Of a DNA stretch of 64,000 bases, positions 44,668-55,966 are shown piece by piece. Numbering within the stretch: position 1 is the stretch's first letter; each line of letters starts with the position of its first letter. Made by a program: the position numbers and the translations under genes. Source of the DNA: Diplolepis rosae (lineage: Eukaryota > Arthropoda > Insecta > Hymenoptera > Diplolepididae). The stretch spans positions 2,914,001-2,978,000 of the forward strand of contig JAPYXD010000754.1 in NCBI GenBank assembly GCA_030998225.1, in the 5' to 3' direction. The notes beneath the pieces were generated by a model. That model was not told the origin of the DNA. It saw only the letters and a list, made by a program, of their open reading frames with translations, and did no database searches.

Positions 44668-45924
44668 AGGTCGTGTGCGGCATAACTCTCGATAGAATTA
44701 TCAGATTGAATTGAGCTTTGGTACACTTTATCGGAGCCGAAAAAGTAAGGACAAGTTCGTTAACCAGCCACATCCAATCAAAATTGAGGGATGAAGCACT
44801 ACTTTTGTGTTTTTGAAAATAATTTTTTGAAAAAATCAAAAATTCCAATCCTGGTTTTTGATAGTGCTCATAAATCTCTAAAAATTATCCTAATAACATT
44901 TTTTGATTAAATCAAAATTAGAAATGTTACAGCATATTCAAATTCGAAAAAAGTCAATATCAAAATTCCATTTTCCAGTTAAATTATACGAGATACGAAA
45001 AAACGTTATGATACAATATTATTGAATACATAAAGACCTACAAATTTGATTTATAACATTTTTTCATAAGATGCATATTTTTCTTTTTAATTAAAAAAAA
45101 AACTATTGAAAATCCAAAATTCAATTTTTTAACAATAATATTGGAAATACCAAAAAAACGTAAGAATACAAAGTTGTTCGTTTCAAAAAGATCTACAAAT
45201 TTTGTCTGATACAGTTTCTGATAAAAGATATATTTTTCGTTTCAATTCCAAAAAATACGATAAAAATGAAAGAATTCCATTTTTTAGACAAAATATGTGA
45301 GATGCAAAAAAAACATTTAGATGGAAAATTGTTTGCCTAAATGAGGTCTACAAATTCTGATAAAGAAATTTCGGGACAGGATGTATATTTTATGTTTTGA
45401 TTTTTAATATTGAAAAAATTCGATTTTTTTCACCAAAATATGTGAGATACGAAATAAGCGTTGTTCTGCAAAATCGTTTCCTTAAATAAAGTCTACGATT
45501 GTTTTTCCTTTTTAGATATGTGGAAGAAAGTAAATTCTTTTAATCATGTAATTTATTAAAAAGTTATACTGAAATGTATACAGAAAATCGAGCGCGAAGC
45601 GCGAGTGTCATGATGAGAATGTGTTCCTTAAGGCCGATAGAGCCTTAAGTAAATTGAATTTCCTGTTTCACTTAAATTCAAAAAGAAATTCAGTGACTTT
45701 GAGAAAATGTGTAATTCACATCATCTGTAATATTATTATAAAATTGGTTTGAGCTTCAGTATCAAAATATAAGAAATAAACTTAAATGTATGCGAAGAGC
45801 ACATGACCGAGCGCGAAGCGCGACGATCGAATCGCGCGCCCCAGGCGCGCTCAAACTTGCGAGCGAAGCGAGCTGCGCGCGAAGCGCGCGATGAGAATGT
45901 GCCCGCGAAGCGGGCAGATTTTTT
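44511..45924 (+). mobile_element. Helentron-like (HINE) element, copy 2, uninterrupted
   Basis: Starts TACATTCTCATCATGGATGA and ends GATGAGAATGTGCCCGCGAA-GCGGGC-AGATTTTTT. The (GTCT)n tract at about 44632-44667 is the longest of the three. Near the 3' end it carries four GC-rich hairpins in a row: GCGCGAAGCGCG, GCGCGCCCCAGGCGCGC, GCGAGCGAAGCGAGC and GCGCGAAGCGCGC. It shows the empty site for the insertion in copy 1. The 88-codon minus-strand frame (44582-44848) is conserved in copy 3, but its TDRQ repeats come from the microsatellite. Confidence 0.8.
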
Positions 45925-45954
45925 AATTTAAATTTATAATTGAATTGAAAAATT

Positions 45955-46120
45955 ATGTACTTACAGTTCTGAACGTTTATTGAACGATGACAATTTTTTT
46001 TCTTACAAAAAAAAATTAATGATTATGTTTATATTTATGGTCCTAAAAGAAAAAATAATCATTTAGTTTTCAAAAAAATAGTTTCTATCGTTCAATGAAC
46101 GTTCAGAACTGTAAATAAAT
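45955..46120 (-). mobile_element. GTACTTACAG MITE, copy 14
   Basis: Identical flanking 9-mers (TGAAAAATT). About 50 bp shorter than average through an internal deletion, and the right tip is altered to GTAAATAAAT. Confidence 0.9.
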
Positions 46121-46211
46121 TGAAAAATTTTAATTTTAATCAAAACAAATCTTCTTCGTATTTTGTATTAAACAAGCTTAAAACAACTGTTCTTATTATC
46201 ATTTTTGCTTG

Positions 46212-46450
46212 CACTCAGAAAAATATTTGTTCGAGTCAACGAAATTTTTTTTTATTTAACCATAGAATTTTGTTGTTACATGTTCAACAAATTGCTTAGT
46301 TGGACCAATTAAATATGAGTTTTTGCTAGAATTTGGTTAAATAAAGCAAATATTTTTGTTGATTCAAATAAATTTTATTTTATTCAACCGTAAATCTTGG
46401 TTTGTTGATGAAATAGTTTAGTCAGATCAACTATATATATTTTTTATGGG
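46212..46450. mobile_element. CACTCAGAAAAA element with GTTGATTCAA words
   Basis: Begins GCACTCAGAAAAATATTTGT. The interior has repeated TTTGTT/GATTCAAA and GGTTAAATAAAGC words on both strands. A right end TTTTTTATGGGTGTG is plausible but not exact. Word usage resembles 53890-54480. Confidence 0.45.
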
Positions 46451-46649
46451 TGTGTGTTTGTATATTTAGAAAATATTAATAAAAATTCCATGGAAGACTG
46501 CAAATTTGCAGAAGAGTAAAAAAATACAAAATTTTTTGAATTAACCTTCAGGCTTTTTGTCTTTTGTTCAACAGAACCAATCAAATAGGAAAATCGCTTT
46601 TCACAGTCATTTAAATTTTGTGCCATAATTCCTTTCGAAAATTAAACTA

Positions 46650-47729
46650 AAAAATCTGCCCGCTTCGCGGGCACATTCTCGTCGCGCGCAGCTCGCTTCG
46701 CTCGTAAGTTTGAGCGCGCCTGGGGAATTTTTGAACGTAGCGCTTCGCGCTCCGTTCGTTCTGGACCTCGCGCTTCGCGCTCGGTCTTGTGATCTTCGCA
46801 TACATTTAAGTTTATTTCTTATATTTTGATACTGAAGCTCAAACCAATTTTATAATAATATTACATATGATGTGAATTACACATTTTCTCAAAGTCACTG
46901 AATTTCTTTTTGAATTTAAGTGAAACAGGAAATTCAATTTACTTAAGGCTCTATCGGCCTTAAGGAACACATTCTCATCATGACACTCGCGCTTCGCGCT
47001 CGATTTTCTGTATACATTTCAGTAACTTTTTAATAAATTACGTGATTAAAAGAATTTACTTTCTTCCACATATCTAAAAAGGAAAAACAATCGTAGACTT
47101 TATTTAAGGAAACGATTTTGCAGAACAACGCTCATTTCGTATATTTTGGAATTGAAACGAAAAATATATGTTTTTTCATAAACTGTGTAAGACAAAACTT
47201 GTAGATCTTTTTGAAACGAACAACTTTGTATTCTTACGTTTTTTTCGTATTTCACATATTATTGTTAAAAAATTGAATTTTGGATTTTCAATAGATTATT
47301 TTTGAATTAAAAAAAAAAATATGCATCTTATGAAAAAATGTTACAATTCAAATTTGTAGGTCTTTATTTATTCAATAATATTGTATCATAACGTTTTTTC
47401 GTATCTCGTATAATTTAACTGGAAAATGGAATTTTGATATTGACTTTTTTCGAATTTGAATATGCTGTAACATTTCTAATTTTGATTTAATCAAAAAATG
47501 TTATTAGGATAATTTGTAGAGATTTATGAGCACTATCAAAAACCAGGATTGGAATTTTTGATTTTTTCAAAAAATTATTTTCAAAAACACAAAAGTAGTG
47601 CTCAACCCCTCAATTTTGATTGGATGTGGCTGGTTAACGAACTTGTCCTTACTTTTTCGGCTCCGATAAAGTGTACCAAAGCTCAATTCAATCTGATAAT
47701 TCTATCGAGAGTTATGCCGCACACGACCT

Positions 47730-47760
<31 letters not shown>

Positions 47761-47881
47761 CTTTCGTAAAAACCATTTTTTCTGACTCAGGGGGTCTCAA
47801 AACGTAAAGATTTGATGAAAATTTCGAAAGTCATTTTTCACATAAAACCAATACCTTCTCATCCATGATGAGAATGTAAAA
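46650..47881 (-). mobile_element. Helentron-like (HINE) element, copy 3, inverted
   Basis: The reverse complement of copy 2. It opens with AAATCTGCCCGCTTCGCGGGC and closes with CATCCATGATGAGAATGTAA. The GACA/GTCT tract lies at about 47733-47760. It is ~180 bp shorter than copy 2, having lost internal sequence around 47140-47150. GC hairpins near 46690-46790 differ from copy 2 (an added TTCGCGCTCCGTTCG and others). With copy 2 it forms a large inverted pair 730 bp apart. Confidence 0.8.
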
Positions 47882-48640
47882 ACAGAGTCACAGTCGCTAT
47901 AGACTAAGCAAATGAATGAAAAAAGATTTTCTGGCAACTAATTTCGTCCGTAGAAATAACTCGCCTGTGAGACTTCAAAAGCAAATTTTAATACTTTAAC
48001 GTAATCAACCAGGATTCACACACTCCGCACGTATCCACTTTACATAACTATATTCACCATAGAAATCATGCGTAAACCCACCATAAAGCGGATTTGAAAC
48101 TATTTAGTCCAAAATCCTCAATAGGATCTGCATAGAAATACTGTAACAGCGATCTAATCCAATTTAGTGCATCATTTGTAAATATTTCATATTAAGAAAC
48201 TTTAGTAAACAATAAAATTACGAGGCTGAAAACTGGGTCAAAATCAGAACCGAAAATCGAAATGAAAATTCATAGAAAGAGCTTCACACTCGTAACATAA
48301 ATATTTCGTTTTTTTGGGCTCAGAAAAATTTGGATTTTCTTCTCTCAAGAATTTTTTTTATTGAGTGTTTTAGTGAAAGTAGGAAAAATTTTATATCTAA
48401 TAAAATGAGCCAACAAAAATTAAATCCAGATGAAACGTTTAGACTTTTTTATTTGGAACCGATAGACTAGTTTTTAGCAGTTGTTAGCTGTATTTAGCTG
48501 AAATGATTCTAATTATAAACGAGTCTATAATATTTATCCGATTGAAACTTTTAATTAGTCATTCCCCTCGCAATAACATTTTGCACACATTCACATAAGA
48601 AAACACAATAAAAGAATGTTTGGAATTAAAAAACTGAAAA
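47882..48640. other. No supported feature
   Basis: Unique-looking AT-rich sequence without frames or element ends. Confidence 0.5.
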
Positions 48641-49300
48641 AATGATCGCTTTGACTAATTTTTTTTCCAATTTTCTGTCTAACTCTTATTCAATTTTAAT
48701 CAGTGATTTTAATAAGTTGAATTTGATATTTCAGAAGTTATAATGCAAAACAACTGATAGTATAGCTGTAAATTAATCACTGATTAAAGTTAGTTAAAGA
48801 TCTGCTGATTTAAATTAAAAGGTGTAAATTGAGAAATCACTGACACAAAACATGATACTGAGATCAAAAATGACTAATTGCTTATTCACTTTTCTCAAAT
48901 TTGTCTGTCGGTTGTTTATTTTTTACTGATAATCAGTCAAAATTAGAACTATTTGAATTGTTAACCAACTTTACACTTTTTGTTAGTCATTTTTGACTAT
49001 ACGGTATATCAATTTTTGATTTTTTTAAAGTTATTGCACTTGTTCACTTATTTCTAGCTATTTAATTAATTTAACTCAATGAACTGATTAAAGAGCGTGT
49101 CCAATACTATAAATTTTACATATATGTGCACAATTCAGCGATTATTGTAGCTCTAAAACTTATTTATACTTTTCAAATCGAAGTTAGTTAGATTTTGACT
49201 AAATTGAAGTCGATGACCCATTTTCGGCTTCGAAATTAGTCAATTGCACTGATTATCAGTCTGAAATGACTGATTGTACGGTAAAAAGTGGGTCAGTAAT
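48640..49300. repeat. TGACTAATT / ATCAGT word-repeat block
   Basis: Short words TGACTAATT, CTGATTATCAGT and ATCACTGA recur on both strands from ~48650 to 49290. The style is that of the AATCAGTGAAA elements, but I cannot define termini. Confidence 0.45.
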
Positions 49301-49351
49301 TTGAATTTATGGAAATTTAAACTAATTCAGATTTTTGTATTATTCACCGTT

Positions 49352-50228
49352 AAGGGGATCCATTACCTTTTATATTGTCATTTTTAGTTTTTGAGTTTAG
49401 ACCTTTTATATAATTTTTTTATGTTTAGTACCTTTATTTAGAAAGGTTTTGGGGTGTTTTAGAAATTTCAGCACCTTTACGTATTTTTAAACAAATTTTT
49501 TTGAGTTTTTTGGCATTTTTTTTTTGGCATTTGTTGACTTTAAATATCTTTTTTGTTTTTTAACCAAATCTCATGGTTCTTTGTTTATTTTGTTCCTTAC
49601 AATGAGTAGAAACTTTTTGGATATGGAAAATAAGATAACATGACTAAAAAAAAGTTACAAATAAAATATAAAATAAAAAAATAACCCAAAATTTTATTTG
49701 TAACTTTTTTTTCAACCGTGTTACCTTATCCTCCGTACCCAAAAAGTTGCTTCACATTGTAAGGAACAAAATAAGAAAATAATCATGACAATTGTTTAAA
49801 AAACAAAAAAGTTATTCAAAGTCAAAAAATGCCAAAAAAATGCCCAAAAATCTGAACATTTTTTGTTTAAAAATACATAAAGGTGCTGAAATTTCTAAAA
49901 AGCCCTAAAATCTTTCTAAATAAAGGTATTAAACATAAAAAAAAATTATCTGGAAGGTCTACACTCAAAAAATAAAAATATTAAAGGTGGCGGATCCCCT
50001 AAAATACGTGCAGATTTTTCAAACAGTGAAGATAGTTGCCTGTTTTTAAAATTCATTACATTTCGCAAAATGTTTTATACGAATAAATTACGTGTATCAT
50101 ACTACAGTTATATCAATGATTACACGCTTTACATATAAATTAAGGTACTAAACATAAAAAAAAATTATATGGAAGGTCTAAACTCAATAAATAAAAATAA
50201 AAATATTAAAGGTGGCGGATCCCCTTAA
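49352..50228. mobile_element. TTAA foldback (GGGGATCCGCCACC family) with extra end
   Basis: Left tip TTAAGGGGATCCATTACCTT. Two arms of ~310 bp meet near 49680-49700 and are inverted copies (GTTTAGTACCTTTATTTAGA / its complement near 49920). The right tip AAAGGTGGCGGATCCCCT occurs at ~49985-50002 and again at 50211-50228, where it ends in TTAA. The last ~100 bp of the arm is thus duplicated. A truncated relative lies at 22935-23796. Confidence 0.78.
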
Positions 50229-50946
50229 GAGGGTGTTCTCATGGATTGGCCGTATTTCGAAGCGTTTTTTTTAATTTTACTGTGAGAAAACTATAATTGA
50301 TTTTTTAATGCGGTTTCTTTTAAAAGTTTTATTAACCCATAGACTACAAAATTCGAAAAACTTGTATGAAAAAATTTGAACGGTTTGGCCACTGCACCCT
50401 TGCGAACATAGGCCCTTCAAAAAAAGTTGGTTGATGGTTCCCACCAAATCTCAAAAATGGCTGGTCTGAAACACAAGAGTAAATATTTTTCTTATTCTAT
50501 GGTAGTGTAGTTATCGTCTGACGGAGGCTTTTTTTTATCATAACAATTTTCAAAATGGCGGGCTATAGAAAAAAAAATCGATTTTTTTTTCACCTTTTTT
50601 TCATCTTTCGAAATTCATTAAACATTTGTTATGAACAATAAGGGAAGAAACGTCCGTCAGACGATAGCGAGTAGATTTCCACACATTTAAAAAAAAAATT
50701 TTATCAAAATCCGTCTACTAGTTTCTTAGAAATTGTGGGAACCAGTTTGGAAAAAGTAGTTTTGAGAAAAACGCGCGTTTAAATTTTCCAATGAAAAAAA
50801 GCGACAAGTTGAGTTTAACTTTCTTGACGTAATTGCCATAGTAAAACAAATCCTTTTGGTATACTATTCTTAGATCCCTGATTTTTGAAAAAATAAAAAA
50901 AATAAAATCGATTTTCTGAAACCGTTCGATGAGAACACCCCCTTAA
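50225..50946. mobile_element. TTAA-bounded element (GGGTGTTCTCAT family)
   Basis: TTAA at 50225-50228 and 50943-50946. The ends TTAAGAGGGTGTTCTCATGG and (complement) TTAAGGGGGTGTTCTCATCG match. It shares its left TTAA with the right end of the preceding foldback. Inner arms pair loosely (CGTCTGACGG/CCGTCAGACG near 50517 and 50652). No frame. Confidence 0.8.
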
Positions 50947-50969
50947 GTCCCTCATACCTCCAAGAAAGT

Positions 50970-51182
50970 ATGTACTTACAGTTCTGAACGTTCATTGAAC
51001 GATAACAAAATTTTTTTTCCAAAACAAAATTAACTATTATGTTTACATTTAGAACCCTTCAAAAATACAATTTGTCGTGAAATTCGCGCTACTTTTTTAT
51101 TTACTGGCGCAAAAACTTATCATTTAGTCTAAAAAAAAAAAAAAATCCATCGTTCAATGAACGTTGAGAACTGTAAATACAT
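50970..51182 (-). mobile_element. GTACTTACAG MITE, copy 15
   Basis: Flanking 9-mers CAAGAAAGT and CAAGAAAAT agree at 8 of 9 positions; the ends are intact. Confidence 0.9.
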
Positions 51183-51364
51183 CAAGAAAATGAAAAATTT
51201 AACTTAAATATCTGTAAAATTTACAGTACACGTTATACAATTTATTAATTTCCACAAATTAAAGGTCTTAAAATTTAAATCTAATTAAGTTATTTTCTAT
51301 TTATTATACTTTTTGTAAAGCTCTTTGGGCTTTAATGAATGCAATACCATTATGTCATGAATAA

Positions 51365-51556
51365 CTACAACATCAAGTTCTTCAAGTTAACAAAAAAAGA
51401 TACATAGCGATGAAATATAGAACCTGCTAAATACAATGTAGCCCATACTATAATATGCTGGCCATCGGGAACGAAGAAGCTTTGTCGTAAACAACGTTCA
51501 ACGATCATCGCAATTTTCGCTTGTGGGCACCATTTCCACGCTCTGCGTCGCAACAT
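51365..51556 (-). other. 63-codon frame in a less AT-rich patch
   Basis: Product begins MLRRRAWKWCPQAKIAMIVE and contains DGQHIIVWATLYLAGSIFHR. Composition is more protein-like than other small frames here, and it borders the GC-richer island at 51590-51850. I do not recognise it. An exon is possible but unsupported by clear splice sites. Confidence 0.2.
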
Positions 51557-51589
51557 AAATCACCCTAGCAAAGTTATATTAACGGTATT

Positions 51590-51850
51590 TTACACCGACT
51601 CTGTAGAGCGAAAGCCGCGGCAGCGTAACCCGTCTAGTAAGAAAGTAAGTAGATCTATTCTACCCCCCTAGGAGAAAGCTTGGCGCAGTCTCGCCTTTCG
51701 TGTTCCCGCCGCCTAGCTTGCCCTATCTCCTAACCTCATCCAAAGCCCCTCTTCCGTTACTTTTTCCCCTCATGATTCGTTGGGCTAAAGCCACCCCCGC
51801 ATATAACTCACCTGCTAGGGCGAACGTCTAGGCTATGTCCAGCTCGAAAA
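51590..51850. other. GC-richer island
   Basis: The most balanced base composition in the window (GCCGCGGCAGCGTAACC, GTTCCCGCCGCCTAGCTTG and others), free of the repeat families listed here. No open frame of useful length. Its neighbour at 51881-52096 is a pyrimidine-rich frame of 71 codons that I consider incidental. A candidate for exon, promoter or conserved non-coding DNA. Confidence 0.4.
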
Positions 51851-52399
51851 ATAAAAAGTTAGCCACAGGAAGATGACAAATTGTTCCGGATTATTTCCCC
51901 TCTTTTCTTCGTTTCCCCATCTGCTTTGTTGTGTTGTCTGCTTTCTTATCTTTGTTTTTCTAGTCTGCTACTTTTTTTTTTGTATCGTCTCTTCAGTTTA
52001 TGCTCCTCTGACCCTTTTTACTCATGTGAATACAGGACATTGCTGAAACATTATGAAATACGACATCTAGATGAAGGCATTTTTATTAAATTATAGAAAT
52101 TAAATTTCATAAAACATAATTTGACTTTTGCCATTGTTTAAAAAGTATTGAGTAAAGAAATTTTGTTAATTGAACAAAATTGTTTTGCAGAATTCACAAA
52201 TTATTTGATTGACTTAAGGGGTCATAATAGTTTAAGCGCTTGAGAAAAAGGTTATTTTAATTTTTTTAGTAGTGCTATTATAATTGTTGATGTAAAACTT
52301 GTTGGGCTTAATGAATACACTCATAAATTACATTTAAACAGAGAAATTATTATTTTTATACCCTTTTTCTATATAAAAAGAGCAGGTAAACGTTACTCC

Positions 52400-52615
52400 T
52401 CAAAAAGTAGTGTTAAAAATCGGTGCGGCTCCTAACACCGAATAGGTGCTGATTTTTGAGCCGCACACCAGACAAGTGTGAGACTGGTGTTGTTCTTCAA
52501 AGAAATCAGTATTCCAATCCAAAGTCACGTCAGAATCTCACACCAAGCGCTTGCAACTGTACACCATTGGTGTGAAGTTGCAGGAAAATTTTTTACAGTG
52601 TAGGTATATCTACGC
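52400..52615. repeat. Hairpin-rich block around GGTGCGGCTC
   Basis: GGTGCGGCTC pairs with GAGCCGCACACC 30 bp on, followed by repeated ACACCA/TGGTGT words to 52600. It looks like a word-repeat element with unclear ends. Confidence 0.4.
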
Positions 52616-52669
52616 TGTTGGTGAAATCTTCGAGACGGACCATCTAAAACAAAATTAAAATAGCTTTGG

Positions 52670-52865
52670 ATTCAGTATGACACTGGCCAGGGCGCAAACC
52701 ACAATTTTGATTATATATGCATAAATAACAAAATGGTGAACATTTTTCGAAAAAAACGAGCTTTTTTAAGCGTTTGTAGCCAAAAAAAGAAATTATAAGG
52801 TTTCGTCGGTTCACGCCCTAGCCATATAGGTGTAAAGAATATGTGTCGAAAATTTCATAAGGATC
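52670..52865. repeat. Inverted repeat (AGGGCG arms)
   Basis: CCAGGGCGCAAACCACAATT is answered by GGTTCACGCCCTAGCC. The centre holds AAATGGTGAACATTTTTCG, like the centre of the inverted repeat at 20830-21120. Confidence 0.45.
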
Positions 52866-53030
52866 GGGTCTTAAGTAAATTCAATTTCCTGTTTCACTTA
52901 AATTCAAAAAGAAATTGAGTGACTTTGAATAAATGTGTAATTTACATCATCTGTAATATTATTATAAAATTGATTTGAGCTTCAGTATCAAATTATAATA
53001 AATAAACTTAAATGTATGCGAATAGCACAT
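52866..53030 (+). mobile_element. Helentron-like 3' fragment
   Basis: Matches the stretch that precedes the terminal hairpins in copies 1-3 (TTCCTGTTTCACTTAAATTC to AACTTAAATGTATGCGAATA). It stops where the GC hairpins should begin. Confidence 0.75.
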
Positions 53031-53267
53031 TTAATTAATTAATTAAATAATTAGCAATGCGTGCACCATACAAAGTACCTTCATACAATATTTTTGAACA
53101 TATGTTTATACTTTCAAAAAATGTAACAAAAAAAAATCGATTTCTTAAAGTTGTTACGCTTAAAATCAGGTCGTTGGAAAAAAAGTTTTCTTATGATTTT
53201 AAGAATTTGGAATGACATTATCAGCCGTGTCTTATCGAAGGAAAAACTTTGTTTTCTATAAAAAGAT

Positions 53268-53840
53268 TTAAAACTTATGAAAAATAATACTTTTAATAAT
53301 ATTTTTTCAAGTAGAATTTTTCCTTATCAGTGCTCCTTACCAATCTTTTAAAAATGGTCTTATATTTATGAATCGTGGCTTATTTTTCGGGAAAAATATT
53401 CTCTACAACTCTACTGCTTCCAATTTTAAAAGTAAACTTTTCACTGGCTGAAATTTTTAGATAAAAATGTTTTAAAGAAACATTTTTTTTAAATGAGTAT
53501 ATTGTAAGATTATTTACTTTTTTCTTAACTTGGAAACAGTAGAGTTGTAGAGAATATTTTTTCCGAAAAAATAAGCCATGATTCATAAAAATCAAAATAT
53601 TTTTAAAAAATTGGTAATAAGCGATGGTTAGGAATATCTATTTTCCCAACACGTCTAGTGAAAATTGTACTTTCACCGCGTGTTTTGAGACGGGAAAATG
53701 GCTTATTTCACAACCGTTATTATATCAGCCATTTTCCCGTCTCAAAACAGACGGTGAAAGTACAATTTTCACTAGACGTGTTGGGAAAAGATTATATTAC
53801 AAAATGCATTATTAAAAGTATTATTTTTCGTAAGTTTCAA
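53268..53840. repeat. Nested palindrome cluster
   Basis: Three levels. Outer arms: AAAATAATACTTTTAATAAT near 53279 and its complement near 53811. Left inner hairpin: ~53361-53414 against ~53536-53592, sharing AAATATTCTCTACAACTCTA. Right inner hairpin: 53641-53789, nearly perfect. It may be a compound foldback element. Confidence 0.7.
53641..53789. repeat. Near-perfect hairpin, 63-bp arms
   Basis: Arms 53641-53703 and 53727-53789 differ at only two adjacent positions (CG versus TC after TTTCACCG/A), with a 23-base loop. A transcript from either strand would form a long RNA duplex. Confidence 0.85.
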
Positions 53841-53889
53841 ATGTTTTTCATAAAAAATGTTTCTTTTTCATAAAACACTACTGATAACG

Positions 53890-54480
53890 TTTTAGCTGAT
53901 TAAACTAAAGAATTTGTTTCATGTAACCAAAAGTGATTTGATTGGACATTATTTGGTTAAATCGAACAAATATTTCACGTAATTTTATCGAATTTTGGTT
54001 GATTTAACCAAATTTTGTTTGACAATACTAAAGATCTTGGTTCATTTAACAAAATGTCTTGGTTACATAAAAATAAAAAAATAAATCATTTATTCAAAAC
54101 TTTTATTCTTCACTGAACTTTTTTTCATAAATCTGAACACCAATTTTCAAAAATGATAGGATTTCATTAAATGAGAGGTTATTTCCCGGATAGATTTCCC
54201 ACAATTTAAATGCGTTCAATTATCGAGGATAAATGAATTAATGCCAAGTATACTTATTTCTTTGAAATTTTTATTTAAAAACATTTTTTCTTCCGGGATA
54301 TTAGTCAATGAAAAATTAAGACAATATAATTTTTTTTTCAATTCAACCAAGTCTAGGTTCAACGGACTGTAATTTTTTTAATGAATTATTATTTGGTTAA
54401 TTGTATTTTGTTGATTGCAAGAAATGTTTTGGATGAATGAACTAAATAAATTTATTCAAGCCCAATTTTCTTGATTGAGA
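53890..54480. repeat. GGTTAAATC / TTTGGTT word-repeat block
   Basis: Repeated TTTGGTTGATTTAACC, TTTGGTTAAATCGAACAAA and similar words on both strands between ~53890 and 54070, with fewer to 54480. Similar to 46212-46450 and to ~59230-59300. Termini not resolved. Confidence 0.45.
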
Positions 54481-55650
54481 GAATGTTTGAAATCTATATA
54501 AAAAATAATTATTCTTAAATTGAAGTTTGAATAATTTTCGGATATTTTTTAAATGGACTTTTACCAGGAATTGTTAGTTAAAAAATTCTCTTCATTAGCC
54601 CCTATTCATCATTTTCCATATCTTCAAATCCATCAAATGGAATTTTATTACACCATTTTTTTTACAAAGAAATGTATTATTTACCATTTTGCAGATTTCC
54701 GATCATTTTCTAAAATTTTACATATAGTAAAAATATTAATTTTTAAAATTCATATAACGAATTTGTATGGTGAATAAATATTTCACGTGAAAGTAATTAA
54801 TGTTTTAAACGAACTTCATTTCTCTTTAATAATGGACTTCGTAACTTTATGCACAGCAGTATTTTTATTTAGTGACTAAATAGAATTAACGGACCGTTAT
54901 TTCAATACCTACACCCGCACCTGTTAATTTCCGAGCGTTGCCGAGGGCTGGTTGAAAATAGGATGAGAGGAAGGGGCTTTGCGGTTTTAAGCTTATTTTT
55001 CCTAGGTATTGTATACGCTAATGATCTCCATTAGAAAGAGTTCCGCTGTAAAAATATCGACTTTCGTTCCTTTCAATGATCGTCCAGTTGATATTCCTTT
55101 TTCAATTATATAACAAGTTTTATTTTCAAAAAATGAATAATTTTTATTGTATTTTTGAACTATATGAAGAATTAACAAGTTTTTTTCTTTCTGTTACAGG
55201 TAAGCTCAATCTGTTTGAACTGCAAGATGTCTCTTTCAAAATTAGGGGAATTAGGCAGACAAAGAATAAAGAGTACCTAGTCAAAGTCACGTACAGTATA
55301 TATATTAAAACAATTTTTAATAGTTTTTAGAAAAGATAAGGTGTACCTAATCAGACTTTATATTTATTATCTATACGTAATCTTAATTTTGATTTAATCT
55401 TGAAAAGAAATAGCTCATTTTTGGTTCATTGCAACAATTTTAGTTACTTTGAAAATGACAATTATTTTCAAGCTTTCAGTTGAAAGAATAAAAATAACTA
55501 AACAGTACTTAATTTTATTAATTAGCTAATTAATAAAGCAGTTAATAAAATTCGATCATTATTATGTACTTTATTAATTAATTAATCAATTTTAATATTT
55601 AAAACATGGATTTTGCAAAATCGAAATTATCTAAATAATAAATAAAAAGA
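54481..55650. other. No supported gene
   Basis: A small GC-richer patch at ~54900-54985 (GCACCTGTTAATTTCCGAGC). Frames at 54553-54777 and 55076-55330 are AT-driven and unrecognised. Confidence 0.45.
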
Positions 55651-55865
55651 ATGTACTTACAATTTTGAAAATTCATTGAATGATGACAAAAAAAATGTTG
55701 CCAGAAGAAAATTAATTATTATGTTTATATTCAAGGCCCCTTTAAATATACAATCGTTCATGACAATACATTATTTTTTAATTTTCTGTGTCAAAAACTA
55801 ATCATTTAGTTTTCAAAAAAATATATTTTCTATCGTTCAATGAACGTTTAGAACTGTAAGTACAC
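55651..55865 (-). mobile_element. GTACTTACAG MITE, copy 16
   Basis: Identical flanking 9-mers (ATAAAAAGA). The right tip reads GTAAGTACAC. Confidence 0.92.
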
Positions 55866-55966
55866 ATAAAAAGATATATTGATTTGAATTGATTAGCTTA
55901 ATTGATTAAAAATAATTATTATTCTTATTCAGGTCATTATTGTGCACATTTGAGGCTGTGAAATAT

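Noticed and set aside
44582..47785. Frames at 44582-44848 (minus) and 47549-47785 (plus) encode nearly the same peptide.
   Set aside because: They are the same piece of the Helentron-like repeat in two copies. The conserved TDRQ run is the GTCT microsatellite in translation, and copy 1 and the old copy at 34580 do not keep the frame.
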